64,000 nucleotides of DNA from Fibrisoma limi BUZ 3 (GCF_000296815.2 NZ_CAIT01000006.1:1122777-1186776); one strand, 5' to 3'. Positions 14,682-23,892 are shown, numbered from the stretch's first letter. The notes: a model not told the origin generated them from the letters alone. Numbers and translations are program-made.

Positions 14682-15992
14682 TTACGCAACTCCTTCGGTT
14701 TCCAAACGGACACCATAGATTTTTTGCGACGGAATCCGCCACAGCAACACGAAGCCAATCACGAACAGCAGCAGCAGTGCCAGTACGCTGTTGCGCATGC
14801 TGCCCGTAACCTGCTCAATCAGACCGTATACCGCCGTGCCGAGTACAATAGACGTTTTTTCCGTTACGTCGTAGAAGCTGAAATACGAGGCCGTGTCGGT
14901 TGTAGCCGGGATCAGCTTGGAATACGTCGACCGGGACAGCGACTGGACCCCGCCCATCACCAGCCCTACTACGGCCGCCAGGCCAAAAAACTGGGTTTCG
15001 GTCTGTACGAAGTAAGCCGCGGTGCAGATGCCAACCCAGATCAGGACGGCCACCATCAGAGCGTAGGTGTTGCCGAACCGCTCCGACAGCCGGGCAAACG
15101 CATACGCCCCAGCAATGGCCACCAGTTGAATCAGCAAAATGGTGATGATCAGGCTTTGGGCGGGTAGTTTCAGCTCGTCGCTACCGAAGATTGTGGCCAC
15201 GTACATGACCGTCTGAACGCCCATGTTGTACACAAAAAAAGCCACCAGAAAGCGTTTGGCCAGCGGCCGTCCCTGCAACTCATGCCAGACGTGCCGCAGT
15301 TCCTTGAAGCCGTTGAACAGCCAGTTACCGGGCACACGTGCCTTACGGACACCATCAGGCAGTCGGCTGAACGGAATCTGCGCGAACCCGATCCACCAAA
15401 GCCCTACGGTCAGGAAGGCAATCCGCGAGGCCATTCCCTCCGAGATGTTGCCGAACCAGTCGGGTTTCAGGATCAGCACCAGATTAAACACCATCAGCAG
15501 TACGCTCCCGATGTATCCCATGGAAAAACCCCGGGCACTGACCCGGTCGAACTGGTCTTCGGTGGCGATGTCGGGGAGATACGAGTTGTAGAACACGATA
15601 CTACCACTCCACCCGATCAGGCTGAGCCAGAACATGATAACGGCGAAGGTGGTCGTTTCGGACGTGAAGAAATATAGGAGTCCGCAGCTAATGGCACCGG
15701 TGTAACAGAACGCTTTCATAAACGCCTTTTTACGTCCGCTGTAGTCGGCGATGGCCGTACAGAACGGCGACAGCAGCGCTGTGAACAGAAAAGCAGCCGA
15801 CACCGTGTACGAAAACAGGACCGAGTTTTTGATCGAAAGCCCCAGAAAGTTAATGACCGGCCCACCGGCCTCATTGAGGGCCGTAGCGGAAAAATACACC
15901 GGGAAGATACTGGATACAATTACCAGCGAGTGAACCGAGTTTGCCCAGTCGTAGTACGTCCAGGCGGTTAAGGTGCGGGGATTGTTTTTCAT
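14682..15992 (-). CDS. MFS transporter of the UMF1/ATG22-like family
   Basis: 436 residues, about 12 membrane spans. The N-terminal TAWTYYDWANSVHSLVIVSSIFPVYF is the landmark of the UMF1 family (YDWANS...FPVYF), and AIADYSGRKKAFM is the loop 2-3 MFS motif A. A later VVGLVMGGVQSLSRSTYSKLIPATTDTASYFSFYDV is the C-terminal family landmark. These proteins are related to yeast Atg22 (vacuolar amino-acid exporter); bacterial substrates are mostly unknown. The C-terminal codons lie in the 57-bp repeat. Length and landmarks are complete, so the neighbouring insertion has not damaged it. Confidence 0.92.
   Translation of the reverse strand: MKNNPRTLTAWTYYDWANSVHSLVIVSSIFPVYFSATALNEAGGPVINFLGLSIKNSVLFSYTVSAAFLFTALLSPFCTAIADYSGRKKAFMKAFCYTGAISCGLLYFFTSETTTFAVIMFWLSLIGWSGSIVFYNSYLPDIATEDQFDRVSARGFSMGYIGSVLLMVFNLVLILKPDWFGNISEGMASRIAFLTVGLWWIGFAQIPFSRLPDGVRKARVPGNWLFNGFKELRHVWHELQGRPLAKRFLVAFFVYNMGVQTVMYVATIFGSDELKLPAQSLIITILLIQLVAIAGAYAFARLSERFGNTYALMVAVLIWVGICTAAYFVQTETQFFGLAAVVGLVMGGVQSLSRSTYSKLIPATTDTASYFSFYDVTEKTSIVLGTAVYGLIEQVTGSMRNSVLALLLLFVIGFVLLWRIPSQKIYGVRLETEGVA
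14688..14744 (-). repeat. 57-bp direct repeat, copy inside the MFS gene end
   Basis: Partner of 13964-14020; encodes the last residues of the MFS transporter up to ETEGVA. The two copies are 724 bp apart and bracket the PIN toxin-antitoxin module. Confidence 0.9.
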
Positions 15993-16045
15993 GGAAGAAG
16001 GAAGAAAGGGTGGAAAGGAAGGAGGGGGAGAAAAGGGGGAAAGAA

Positions 16046-16936
16046 TCAGGGGTGGGCTGTCCTTTCCTCCCCTTTCTTCCTTTCCTCCCTTTGCTCCTTT
16101 AAAAACTGGATCACCGCCTTCGTAAAGGCGTGGTTGGAGTCGCCGGCTACCATATGGCCAGCTTCGGTAACGTTCATGCTTTGTACGTGGGGGACCAGGT
16201 CCAGAAACTCGGCCATTATTTTGTCGCTCACAACGTCGCTCATGCCGCCCCGAACGATCAGCGTCGGCACCGTCAGGGCTTTGGCAGCCTGATAAAGCCG
16301 TTCCTCATTGCTGGTCTGTTTATCGGGCGTAGTGGCCTGTCGCCAGACATCGAGCATGACCGGGTCCCAATGCCAATAGTACCGACCATCAGCTTTCCGA
16401 CGCAAATTCTTTTCCAGACGGCTATGGTCCTGCGGACGGGGACGGTTCGGCAAATAGGCAGCCACGGCTTCGGCGGCTTCGTCCAGGCTGGCAAAGCCGT
16501 GCTTGTTGGCGCTCATGAACGCAAAGATACGTTCGATGCCTTTCTGTTCGGCGCGGGGCGCAATATCCACCAGCACAATCGCCGAACACATCGACTGATC
16601 GTTTTCACCCTCGGCAATCAGGGCGGTCATCCCGCCCATTGACGCCCCCACTACGGCCGGTTTCCGACCGAGTTGCCGGATAACTGCCCGCAGATCGTTG
16701 GCCAGGTAGTCGATACTGTAGTGCCCCTCCGCCGACCAGTCGCTATCGCCGTGCCCACGGGCATCCAGCGCGATAGCATACCAGCCCGCATCAGCCAGCC
16801 ACCGGGCCGTATCGCCCCATGAATGCCGGGTTTGTCCGCCACCGTGCAGCAGCAATACCGGCGGATTGGCCGCATCGCCCCAGGCATCGCCCACGACGTG
16901 AAAGCCAGGCTCCGTTTCAAATTGGATCGTCTGCAT
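16046..16936 (-). CDS. Alpha/beta hydrolase
   Basis: 296 residues from the ATG at 16936; the longer frame begins with a GTG at 16978 that lies inside the preceding hairpin, so it is not favoured. The fold is classic: oxyanion-hole segment PPVLLLHGGGQTRHSW, nucleophile elbow VVGASMGGM (Ser in GxSxG), late strand LIVRGGMSDVV with Asp, and catalytic His in TEAGHMVAGD. The family covers esterases, epoxide hydrolases and haloperoxidase-like enzymes; the substrate is not readable. The C-terminal residues (KEQREERKKGEERTAHP) are encoded by a purine-rich block whose pyrimidine-rich partner lies just after the gene in a simple-sequence inverted repeat, so the tail is probably not functional. Confidence 0.9.
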   Translation of the reverse strand: MQTIQFETEPGFHVVGDAWGDAANPPVLLLHGGGQTRHSWGDTARWLADAGWYAIALDARGHGDSDWSAEGHYSIDYLANDLRAVIRQLGRKPAVVGASMGGMTALIAEGENDQSMCSAIVLVDIAPRAEQKGIERIFAFMSANKHGFASLDEAAEAVAAYLPNRPRPQDHSRLEKNLRRKADGRYYWHWDPVMLDVWRQATTPDKQTSNEERLYQAAKALTVPTLIVRGGMSDVVSDKIMAEFLDLVPHVQSMNVTEAGHMVAGDSNHAFTKAVIQFLKEQREERKKGEERTAHP

Positions 16937-16945
16937 AAGGGAATG

Positions 16946-16983
16946 ATTGAGTGATTGACCAGGTCGCCGGTCAATCACTCAAT
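16946..16983 (-). terminator. Hairpin after the lipoprotein gene
   Basis: Perfect 15-bp stem (ATTGAGTGATTGACC at 16946-16960 and GGTCAATCACTCAAT at 16969-16983) with an 8-nt loop, starting at the stop codon of the minus-strand lipoprotein gene. No U tract follows, so termination is likely but partial; it may act as an RNA-end stabiliser before the hydrolase gene. Confidence 0.6.
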
Positions 16984-17459
16984 TAAAGCACCGGGTCAAA
17001 TTCAAGATTGATGTCGGCCTGTTTGCCGTCGACCGGGGCTTGTTGACGCAGAATCAGCTTCCGGGACCGCGTCAGTTCGATAATGGGGAATTTGCCTTTG
17101 AAGCCGGTTACGTTCACGTCGATGGCTTTATTGTCGTCGACCAGTTCCCACGTACCACCGTTGATAACCTGCTTGGTGCCTTTATCCACCGCCCGGACTG
17201 TTTTGTCGGTTCTGAACTGCATGTCCAGATCATACAGCACCTGCGTGGCTACGTTCAGGCGGTTACGGTCGAGGGTCTGCCCGTCGGGTGTAGCGACGCG
17301 GCTAACCCGCCAGGAGTTGCCGACCAGCATCTCCGTCTGGGTGGTAGCCGCCGGAGTCGTGCCACCGTTATCATCCTCGCAGCCAGTTAAAAAACCGGCA
17401 AAAAAAACAGCCAGCAGCAGCGTGAGCGCTGTGGTCATTGCAGAAAATTTCGTTTTCAT
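16983..17459 (-). CDS. Lipocalin-like lipoprotein
   Basis: 158 residues from the ATG at 17459, preferred because MKTKFSAMTTALTLLLAVFFAGFLTGCEDD is a complete lipoprotein signal with the lipobox LTGC. After a GGTTPAATTQTE linker comes a lipocalin-like domain (MLVGNSWRVSRVATPDGQTLD, then GGTWELVDDNKAIDVNV, and SRKLILRQQ). Proteins of this type are abundant in Bacteroidota and bind hydrophobic ligands or have unknown roles. It is upstream of the alpha/beta hydrolase in the same direction with a hairpin between. Confidence 0.85.
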   Translation of the reverse strand: MKTKFSAMTTALTLLLAVFFAGFLTGCEDDNGGTTPAATTQTEMLVGNSWRVSRVATPDGQTLDRNRLNVATQVLYDLDMQFRTDKTVRAVDKGTKQVINGGTWELVDDNKAIDVNVTGFKGKFPIIELTRSRKLILRQQAPVDGKQADINLEFDPVL

Positions 17460-17539
17460 GTTGTGCATGGGTAACAGAAACCTAACGTGTTGGTTGCTGG
17501 TTTATCGCGTAAACTATCCCCAACGGGCCTAAATTTCTC

Positions 17540-17547
17540 TACTTTTG
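17540..17547 (+). promoter_or_regulatory. Exact TAnnTTTG -7 box
   Basis: TACTTTTG at 17540-17547, 15 bp before the ATG at 17563 of the secreted T9SS protein. No TTG at the expected distance upstream was found, so only the -7 half is supported. Confidence 0.35.
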
Positions 17548-17562
17548 GGCAAAAATCAAGCT

Positions 17563-19209
17563 ATGCGTCTTCGTTACAGCTTTTGGTTTATTCTCTCAAT
17601 TGGCTGGCTGAACGGTCTGATCCCATTTGCGGCTGCTCAGTCGCGGTGCGCCGACCGACTCAATTTCACCCCGGTGAGTCAGTCGAACCTGATCGAATGG
17701 AACAAGTTTCCGGAATTCACGCTGCCGTTCCCTGTCATCTACGGCGGCCCCCGGCTGAACGACCGACAGGGTGCTCCACTACGCCACGGCTTCAGCCATA
17801 TCGTTCACGTACAGGACGGTGAATTTGGCACGTCGGTACAGCTTCGGCAGTGGGCGCTGGAATACGCGGGTTTTGCCACCGGCCTGAATCAGCCCTGGGA
17901 AACCATCGAAAGTCCGTGGAATAACGATATAAACGCGTACCGGGCCAAGTGGGACCGCTACCTGTCCGACGTATCGGGCGGCCAGAAAGACGCCAACGGC
18001 CGGTATCGTTTTCCAGCCGGACGGTTCAACCTCGACATTGAACGCATCAGCGAAACCGACGCCCGGATTCTGCGGCTCAAACAGGACCCCACCGTACCGG
18101 CCACGTATCGACAGCTACCCGACGCCGAATTTATCGCCCGCTACAAAAAAGACATCCGCAACCTCTATGCTGAAGGCATGCGCTACGTACGCGAACGGGC
18201 GGACCTCTCGAATGTCGTGGTGAGTTCCTATGCCGATACGCCCATCCTGAACACGTACCTGAACGTGATCGGCAACACCTGGGCCGACTGGACAACGAAC
18301 CTCAACCGGGTGAATTACCTCGTAAAGGATTCGACCGAGCGGATGGTCGGCGGCCCGTACTACAACCAACTGGATGCCCTGTCGCCCTCAGCCTATTATT
18401 TCTACGACTACCCCAACCCACTCGCCCGGGATTACCTGCCGTATCTGCTGTTTCAGGTAGAAGCCAACCGTGCGTGGAGCAACAAGCCCGTTGTCCCGTA
18501 CGTCTGGCTACGGTACCACAACACCACCGATTTTTACCCGAATCTCATTCAGCCGTTTATGGCCGAAGCGACGGCTATTTTCCCGTTTTTTTCGGGTGCG
18601 AAAGGGCTGTGGCTGTGGGATGAACCCGGTGTGGCCGGTCGGTTTACCCAAAATCTGAACGCCTACGAACAGTTCATTCATGGACTATACCGGCTGTCGC
18701 GGTTTGCGGATATGTTTCAGGGCAATTACGAGCTGGTGATTGAAACGCCCGCCCGTGACCTGATGGACAAGCAGTTGCCCGTCTGGCGGGGGGTCGTGAA
18801 AGATCAGAAGATTCTGATTGCCGCCCAGAACTCCTACGCAGCTGACGGGCAGAAAACCTCGGTTACAGTACGCTACAAATCCTGGCAACAGACCATCGAG
18901 CTGACCGGCCGGGAGGTGTATCTCTGCCAGTTTGACATTCCGACAGTAACGGCCGTTGAGCCAACGTTACCGCAGGTGCAGGTCTTGCCTAACCCCGCAC
19001 AAACTGAATTATCGGTTTCTTTCGCCCATCCACCAACCCCGGCTACCGAAATGACGTTACACACTATGACCGGTCAGCTTGTGCTGCAAAAACCGGTCAG
19101 CAGTGTCCGGGAATCGCTCAACGTAGCAAACCTGCCCGCTGGTGTCTATCTGCTCCGTATCCAGAGTGGTACGAAAAGCCAGACCCGGCGCGTGGTGATC
19201 GCCCGGTGA
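17563..19209 (+). CDS. Secreted protein with T9SS C-terminal sorting domain
   Basis: 548 residues from the ATG at 17563 (an in-frame upstream start adds six residues before a complete signal peptide ending PFAAAQ). The body (about 25-470) is a secreted domain with many aromatic residues; segments such as GRFNLDIERISETDARIL, PFFSGAKGLWLWDEP and GVVKDQKILIAAQNSY suggest a TIM-barrel, glycoside-hydrolase-like enzyme, but no family signature is certain. The last 75 residues (VQVLPNPAQTELSVSF, MTLHTMTGQLV, LNVANLPAGVYLLRIQSG, RRVVIAR) are a typical type IX secretion sorting domain. It should therefore be exported through the T9SS and attached to the surface or released. The gene stands alone. Confidence 0.8.
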   Translation: MRLRYSFWFILSIGWLNGLIPFAAAQSRCADRLNFTPVSQSNLIEWNKFPEFTLPFPVIYGGPRLNDRQGAPLRHGFSHIVHVQDGEFGTSVQLRQWALEYAGFATGLNQPWETIESPWNNDINAYRAKWDRYLSDVSGGQKDANGRYRFPAGRFNLDIERISETDARILRLKQDPTVPATYRQLPDAEFIARYKKDIRNLYAEGMRYVRERADLSNVVVSSYADTPILNTYLNVIGNTWADWTTNLNRVNYLVKDSTERMVGGPYYNQLDALSPSAYYFYDYPNPLARDYLPYLLFQVEANRAWSNKPVVPYVWLRYHNTTDFYPNLIQPFMAEATAIFPFFSGAKGLWLWDEPGVAGRFTQNLNAYEQFIHGLYRLSRFADMFQGNYELVIETPARDLMDKQLPVWRGVVKDQKILIAAQNSYAADGQKTSVTVRYKSWQQTIELTGREVYLCQFDIPTVTAVEPTLPQVQVLPNPAQTELSVSFAHPPTPATEMTLHTMTGQLVLQKPVSSVRESLNVANLPAGVYLLRIQSGTKSQTRRVVIAR

Positions 19210-19217
19210 CAGTCTGG

Positions 19218-19284
19218 GTTTGTGGTTAAGTGGTTTGTCGTTTCGGGTTCAGGCACAGGCTTCACTTAACAACAAACCACAAAC
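19218..19284. repeat. Simple-word inverted repeat (GTTTGTGGTT type)
   Basis: Imperfect hairpin whose arms are permuted copies of a short word: GTTTGTGGTTAAGTG at 19218-19232 against CACTTAAC and CAAACCACAAAC at 19263-19284. It is followed by further copies of the complementary word to about 19323. A related hairpin follows the dioxygenase gene at 61956-62036. It may act as a terminator for the preceding gene. Confidence 0.6.
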
Positions 19285-19341
19285 ACCAAAACACTACAAA
19301 CCAAAACACTACAAACCACAAACCTCAACGTACACGCAAAA

Positions 19342-21375
19342 ATGGCTAACCGACTCGCGAACGAAACCAGTCCATACCTCCTTCAGCATGCGCACAACCC
19401 CGTCGACTGGTATCCGTGGGGCGAAGAGGCCCTGACCAAAGCGCAGCAGGAAGACAAGCCGATTATCGTCAGCATCGGCTATTCGGCCTGCCACTGGTGC
19501 CACGTAATGGAGCGCGAGTCGTTCGAGAAGGAGCCGGTGGCGCGGGTGATGAACGAGAATTTCGTCTGCATTAAAGTAGACCGGGAAGAGCGGCCCGATG
19601 TCGACGCGATCTACATGGAGGCCGTGCAGGCCATGGGCGTTCAGGGTGGCTGGCCGCTCAACGTATTCCTGATGCCCGACGCCAAACCGTTCTACGGCGT
19701 AACGTACCTGCCCCCTCAGAACTGGGTGAACCTGCTGGGCAATATCCGCGACGCCTTCGACGAACACCGCGCCGATCTGGCGCAGTCGGCGGAGGGGTTT
19801 GCCACGGAGCTGAACTTGTCCGATTCTGAACGGTTCGGGCTGCAACCGGCCGATCCGCTATTTTCGGCCGAAACCCTCGATGTACTGTACCGGAAAGTAC
19901 ACGTCAAGGCCGACGATGAAAAGGGCGGCATGCGTCGCGCACCCAAATTCCCAATGCCGAGCATCTGGCAGTTTCTGCTGCGTTACTACGACAGTACGGT
20001 TGCCTCCACGACCGAGAACGAAACAGCCCTCCGGCTGGTCACGCTGACCCTCGACCGCATGGCCCTCGGCGGTATCTACGACCAGTTGGGTGGTGGGTTT
20101 GCCCGCTACTCGACCGACGCCGACTGGTTTGCGCCCCATTTCGAGAAGATGCTGTACGACAACGGGCAGTTGCTGACCCTCTACAGCGAAGCCTACAGCC
20201 TGACCAAGAGTCCGTTGTATAAGCACGTCGTGTACCAGACCATTGCGTTTGCCCAGCGCGAGCTGCTGAGTCCGGAAGGTGGCTTTTATTCGGCCCTGGA
20301 TGCCGACAGCGAAGGCGTTGAAGGCAAATTCTATACGTTTACTACCTCCGAACTCCGCGATGCCCTCGGTGATGAATTCGACTGGTTTGCCGAGTTGTAT
20401 AACCTCTCGGAAGACGGGAATTGGGAGCATGGCCGGAATATTCTGCACCGAACGGAAAGCGACGAATCCTTTGCTGAGCGAATGGGCTGGTCGGCGGCCG
20501 ACCTCAGCGTTCGGCTCGATGCGACGCACCTGCGGCTGCTGAAAATTCGCAACGAACGTATCCGACCGGGTCTGGACGATAAGATCCTGTGCTCCTGGAA
20601 TGGCCTCATGCTGAAAGGGCTGGCTACGGCCTACCGCGTTTTTGGTGAGCCGGAGTTCCTGACGCTGGCCCTGCGAAACGCCTATTTCCTGCTTCAGAAA
20701 ATGCGCGACAACCGCAACGGGCGACTCTGGCACACGTACAAAGAGGGCCGCGCCCGGCAACCGGGTTTCCTGGAAGACTACGCGACCGTAATCGACGGGC
20801 TGCTGGCGTTGTATCAGGCTACGTTCACGGAAAGCTGGCTCACCGAAGCCGACCGCCTGACGCAGTACGTATTCGACAGCTTCTCGGACCCCAACGACGA
20901 TCTGTTTTTCTTCACTGACAAGAACGGCGAAGAACTCATTGCCCGGCGCAAGGAACTCTTCGATAACGTGATCCCGTCGTCAAATTCCATTATGGCCGGG
21001 AATCTGTACGCCATGAGCCTGCTGCTGGAACGACCGGAGTATGCCGAACGTGCCGACCGGATGCTGGGCCGCGTGTTGCCGCTGGTACAGCAGAATGCCG
21101 ATTATCTGACCAACTGGGCCGCCCTCTACGCCCTGCGGGTACGCCCCACGGCCGAAATCGCCATTATTGGTTCCGATGCGGAGACGTACCGACAACAGCT
21201 CGACTCGGAGTTTTACCCGAACAAGGTGCTGTGTGGCACGACGACAAAGAGCAGTTTGCCTCTGTTGCAGAACCGTGGCCCCATCGATGGCAAAACGGCC
21301 GTGTACGTCTGCTATAACCGGGCCTGCCAACTGCCGGTCACGAGCGTGGAAGAGGTCTGGCGAATGGTTCGATGA
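19342..21375 (+). CDS. DUF255 thioredoxin-fold protein (YyaL/SPATA20-like)
   Basis: 677 residues. The N-terminal thioredoxin-like domain opens with the family hallmark [25 protein letters not shown] and has the redox-like motif CHWC at 50-53 ([14 protein letters not shown]). Residues about 200-600 form an alpha/alpha-toroid related to N-acylglucosamine epimerases and cellulases; landmarks are [32 protein letters not shown] and [12 protein letters not shown]. No signal peptide, so cytoplasmic. The family is conserved from bacteria to man but has no settled biochemical role. Length matches full-length family members. Confidence 0.93.
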   Translation: MANRLANETSPYLLQHAHNPVDWYPWGEEALTKAQQEDKPIIVSIGYSACHWCHVMERESFEKEPVARVMNENFVCIKVDREERPDVDAIYMEAVQAMGVQGGWPLNVFLMPDAKPFYGVTYLPPQNWVNLLGNIRDAFDEHRADLAQSAEGFATELNLSDSERFGLQPADPLFSAETLDVLYRKVHVKADDEKGGMRRAPKFPMPSIWQFLLRYYDSTVASTTENETALRLVTLTLDRMALGGIYDQLGGGFARYSTDADWFAPHFEKMLYDNGQLLTLYSEAYSLTKSPLYKHVVYQTIAFAQRELLSPEGGFYSALDADSEGVEGKFYTFTTSELRDALGDEFDWFAELYNLSEDGNWEHGRNILHRTESDESFAERMGWSAADLSVRLDATHLRLLKIRNERIRPGLDDKILCSWNGLMLKGLATAYRVFGEPEFLTLALRNAYFLLQKMRDNRNGRLWHTYKEGRARQPGFLEDYATVIDGLLALYQATFTESWLTEADRLTQYVFDSFSDPNDDLFFFTDKNGEELIARRKELFDNVIPSSNSIMAGNLYAMSLLLERPEYAERADRMLGRVLPLVQQNADYLTNWAALYALRVRPTAEIAIIGSDAETYRQQLDSEFYPNKVLCGTTTKSSLPLLQNRGPIDGKTAVYVCYNRACQLPVTSVEEVWRMVR

Positions 21376-21522
21376 TGAATCTGCCGGACGGTTTAGGGGT
21401 GCGAAAACAGGAGGTTTGGCAATCACCGTTTAATAACTAAATCAGGGCGTCGGCATTAGAGTGGAGTGGGAAACGCGAAGAAACACGGAAACTTCGTTCC
21501 ACCCTTATTGCTCAAAACCACA

Positions 21523-22446
21523 ATGGCCGCACCTCGTTTAATTCAGCACCTGATTGTCTTCGTTTTATTCGGCGGGCTTATGTTTGCCTGCTCGGATCAC
21601 CTCAACCCGTCCATCACCCCAGGCTCCCGGGATGTGCGCCTGCGGGTAAAAACCATCACGGAGGAACTACCCAACAACAAAACCTGGGTTAGCCAGTTCA
21701 GCTACGATGCGCAGGGGCGGCTTGCCTTCATCCTGGCATTTCAGACCCCTGACAGTTCGGTAGCCCGCGTAGAGCGTACCACGTACCAGTACAATGCCCA
21801 GAACCAGCTAACTCAGGCTCAACGCCGGATTGTGACCCGCCAGCCAGCCTTTCCTCTCGATGAGGAGACACTCATCTACACCTATACTGCCACGGGGCAG
21901 GTTGCTACGCTTAATTCTACCTCGACCGCCCTGCTTTCGTTTAACTACGGGGTCGACAACAAACCAACCGGCTTCACCCGATCGTACATTGGTACCGGTG
22001 GACTGAGGGTTTCTGGCGGAGGTGGGTTTTCCTACACTGAAAACAACGTGACGGCAGCCTCAGACCGGCATTCCATTATCAGACTCGGCGGCCCTCCCAA
22101 CACACCCGATTTTGGCTACTCGCTCCAAAAAACGTTTACCTACGATGATAAGGTCAATCCTTTTTTTGGGGTGTTCTTCATCCCAGCGCCAGGTGTGGAG
22201 CCTTCATTTTATACTATTCCCAGCGGTAACTATGTTGCCAAATACACGTATTTTGGTGGCATTAGTAATGTTTTAACTCTAAGCAAGAACAACGTACTAA
22301 CCGAAATCACGAATGGTCTTGGGTCCAACAGCACATCGTCTGTTTACCAGTATCAGTACAATGCGGCTAACTTGCCTACGCTTAGAACGACGCTAACCAA
22401 CGGTTCGCCAACAGAAACGCTTCGTTTCGAGTACGAAACGTACTGA
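21523..22446 (+). CDS. Lipoprotein with YD-like (RHS-type) repeats
   Basis: 307 residues from the ATG at 21523, chosen because MAAPRLIQHLIVFVLFGGLMFACSDH gives a lipoprotein signal with Cys after LMFA; the frame is open further upstream without signal features. The mature protein shows spaced short repeats (FSYDAQGRLAFI, YQYNAQNQLTQA, YTYTATGQVATL, YQYNAANLPTLR) that resemble the Tyr-Asp repeats of RHS/YD proteins and the lipoproteins with such repeats common in Cytophagales. It is probably surface-exposed with a beta-rich structure. Function unknown. It follows the DUF255 gene by 147 bp. Confidence 0.75.
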   Translation: MAAPRLIQHLIVFVLFGGLMFACSDHLNPSITPGSRDVRLRVKTITEELPNNKTWVSQFSYDAQGRLAFILAFQTPDSSVARVERTTYQYNAQNQLTQAQRRIVTRQPAFPLDEETLIYTYTATGQVATLNSTSTALLSFNYGVDNKPTGFTRSYIGTGGLRVSGGGGFSYTENNVTAASDRHSIIRLGGPPNTPDFGYSLQKTFTYDDKVNPFFGVFFIPAPGVEPSFYTIPSGNYVAKYTYFGGISNVLTLSKNNVLTEITNGLGSNSTSSVYQYQYNAANLPTLRTTLTNGSPTETLRFEYETY

Positions 22447-22460
22447 ACCGGTTTAGTCCA

Positions 22461-22883
22461 TTACTCGCCCCAGGCCGTCAGTACGAGCGTTCGGCTGCCG
22501 CCGTGGTTACGGTGTTCGCAGAGGTAAATGCCCTGCCACGTGCCCAGATTCAGCCGACCGTTCGTTACGGGGATCAGCACTGAACTGCCGAGCAGGGCCG
22601 CTTTCAGGTGAGCGGGCATATCGTCCGAGCCTTCGTAATCGTGTTTGTAGTAGGGCGCGTTTTCGGGGACCATTTTGTTGAAGTGGGTCTCGAAATCCTG
22701 CCGGACGGTCGGGTCTGCGTTCTCGTTGATGGTCAGGCTGGCTGATGTGTGCTGAATAAACACCTGGAGCATCCCGACCCGGATCTGCTGCAGGTCCGGA
22801 AACTCCCGTTCGATGATCCGGGTAATCAGGTGAAAACCGCGCGGGTGCTCGGGCAGGCGAATGGTACGTTGAAAAACGGGCAT
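22461..22883 (-). CDS. YjbQ-family protein
   Basis: 140 residues, the full length of the UPF0047/YjbQ family. Landmarks: MLQVFIQHTSASLTINENADP (family motif HTSASLTINENADP), a metal-binding His in YYKHDYEGSDDMPAHLKAALLG, and the closing GTWQGIYLCEHRNHGGSRTLVLT (GTWQGI..CEHR..P/R). YjbQ members have weak thiamine-phosphate synthase activity in vitro; the in vivo role is unsettled. Monocistronic, on the opposite strand to both neighbours and convergent with the preceding lipoprotein gene. Confidence 0.93.
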   Translation of the reverse strand: MPVFQRTIRLPEHPRGFHLITRIIEREFPDLQQIRVGMLQVFIQHTSASLTINENADPTVRQDFETHFNKMVPENAPYYKHDYEGSDDMPAHLKAALLGSSVLIPVTNGRLNLGTWQGIYLCEHRNHGGSRTLVLTAWGE

Positions 22884-23048
22884 AGGTACAAAACGGATTT
22901 AGTCTGACAAAACAACTCTATTCCGCCCGGATTGATTGCCTGTGTTAGTCTGATACGTAACGTTGGCCATTGGTTTATCGCCCGATCGCTGTCTGCTGAC
23001 TTCCTGTTCACCCTACTATAAAGCCCGAGCAGTCAGTCGTCTGGCTGC

Positions 23049-23435
23049 TTACAGTACGATTCGCTCCCGAACGATCCTGCCGTCTTTCCAGTCCTGGATA
23101 GCAATTTCGGTGCCTTTTACGGCGGCCCAGTCAACATGGTCGAAATCAATCTGCCAGGTGGTAAACGACCGGTCGCCGGCCACAATGAACCCTTTGTTGG
23201 ACAACTCACGCACGGCCGTAATTTTCGACAGTAGGTCTAATCCGCGCTGGTGATTCACGGCTTTGCCAGTCATCGTAACCCCGTCGATGTCGGCTTTTTC
23301 GATGTCGTCGTGGTAAAATTTCTCGAAGGCATCCATCGGTTTTTCTTCGTTCCTGAGCGCTACCAACTCAGTTTGCTCGGCAATAGGTCCTTCCAGGATA
23401 TTGCTGATCAACAAGTCACCTGCCGCTACGTACAT
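23049..23435 (-). CDS. SnoaL-like protein
   Basis: 128 residues from the ATG at 23435; a longer frame to 23486 has no better start and would run into the opposite gene's upstream region. The sequence ALRNEEKPMDAFEKFYHDDIEKADIDGVTMTGKAVNHQ matches the opening of SnoaL/NTF2-like polyketide-cyclase-type proteins (FYADDV...G...GK), and DVDWAAVKGTEIAIQDWKDGRIVRERIVL resembles the closing strands with W.DGKI..ER..Y. No signal peptide. It is divergent from an HxlR-family regulator that is now frameshifted; such divergent pairs usually mean the regulator controls this gene. Confidence 0.8.
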   Translation of the reverse strand: MYVAAGDLLISNILEGPIAEQTELVALRNEEKPMDAFEKFYHDDIEKADIDGVTMTGKAVNHQRGLDLLSKITAVRELSNKGFIVAGDRSFTTWQIDFDHVDWAAVKGTEIAIQDWKDGRIVRERIVL

Positions 23436-23524
23436 ATAATCAATGATTGGCAGCACAAAGGTCCGCAAGAGGGCACATCGGCCCAAGTGGTGACCTACTG
23501 GTTAGCCACTTACAAAAAAGTAAT

Positions 23525-23892
23525 GTGCGTAAGCGCACGTCCACCAACTATCGCAACGAGCAGCTAATTGCCGATTGTCCTACTCTCAGTACGTTCTATT
23601 TCCTGAGTGGCCGGTGGAAGGTCGCCATCCTCTGGAACCTGGTCAAAGGCCCTGTTCACTTCCATGAATTTTGAGGGCATTAGCCGGCGTGTCGGAGAAA
23701 ATGCTGGCCCAGCAGTTGAATGAACTCAAACGGGATGGATTCATCCAGAAAACGACCTATCCCGAAATCCCGCCCTGTACGGAGTACACCCTGACCCCAC
23801 TTGACGAGTCGCTGGTGCCGGTGCTGAATCAGATTTACGCCTGGGGTAGCTCAAATCAGATGACGCAACGGTTTCAGTTAACCACGGAATAA
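23525..23892 (+). pseudogene. HxlR-family transcriptional regulator, frameshifted
   Basis: Begins at a GTG (23525) as VRKRTSTNYRNEQLIADCPT and continues FYFLSGRWKVAILWNLVKGPVHFHEF before a stop near 23672. The family continuation ALAGVSEKMLAQQLNELKRDGFIQK is in another frame, directly following, and ends normally at 23892. Joined across GAATTTTGAGG, the two halves give a complete winged-helix HxlR protein (usual helix: GPVRFNELRRALxGVSEKML), so one small indel (for example two extra bases) has broken the gene. A sequencing error would give the same picture. It is divergent from the SnoaL-like gene. After it, 23893-23950 is a GC-rich block of repeated GGTCCGG-type words. Confidence 0.85.
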
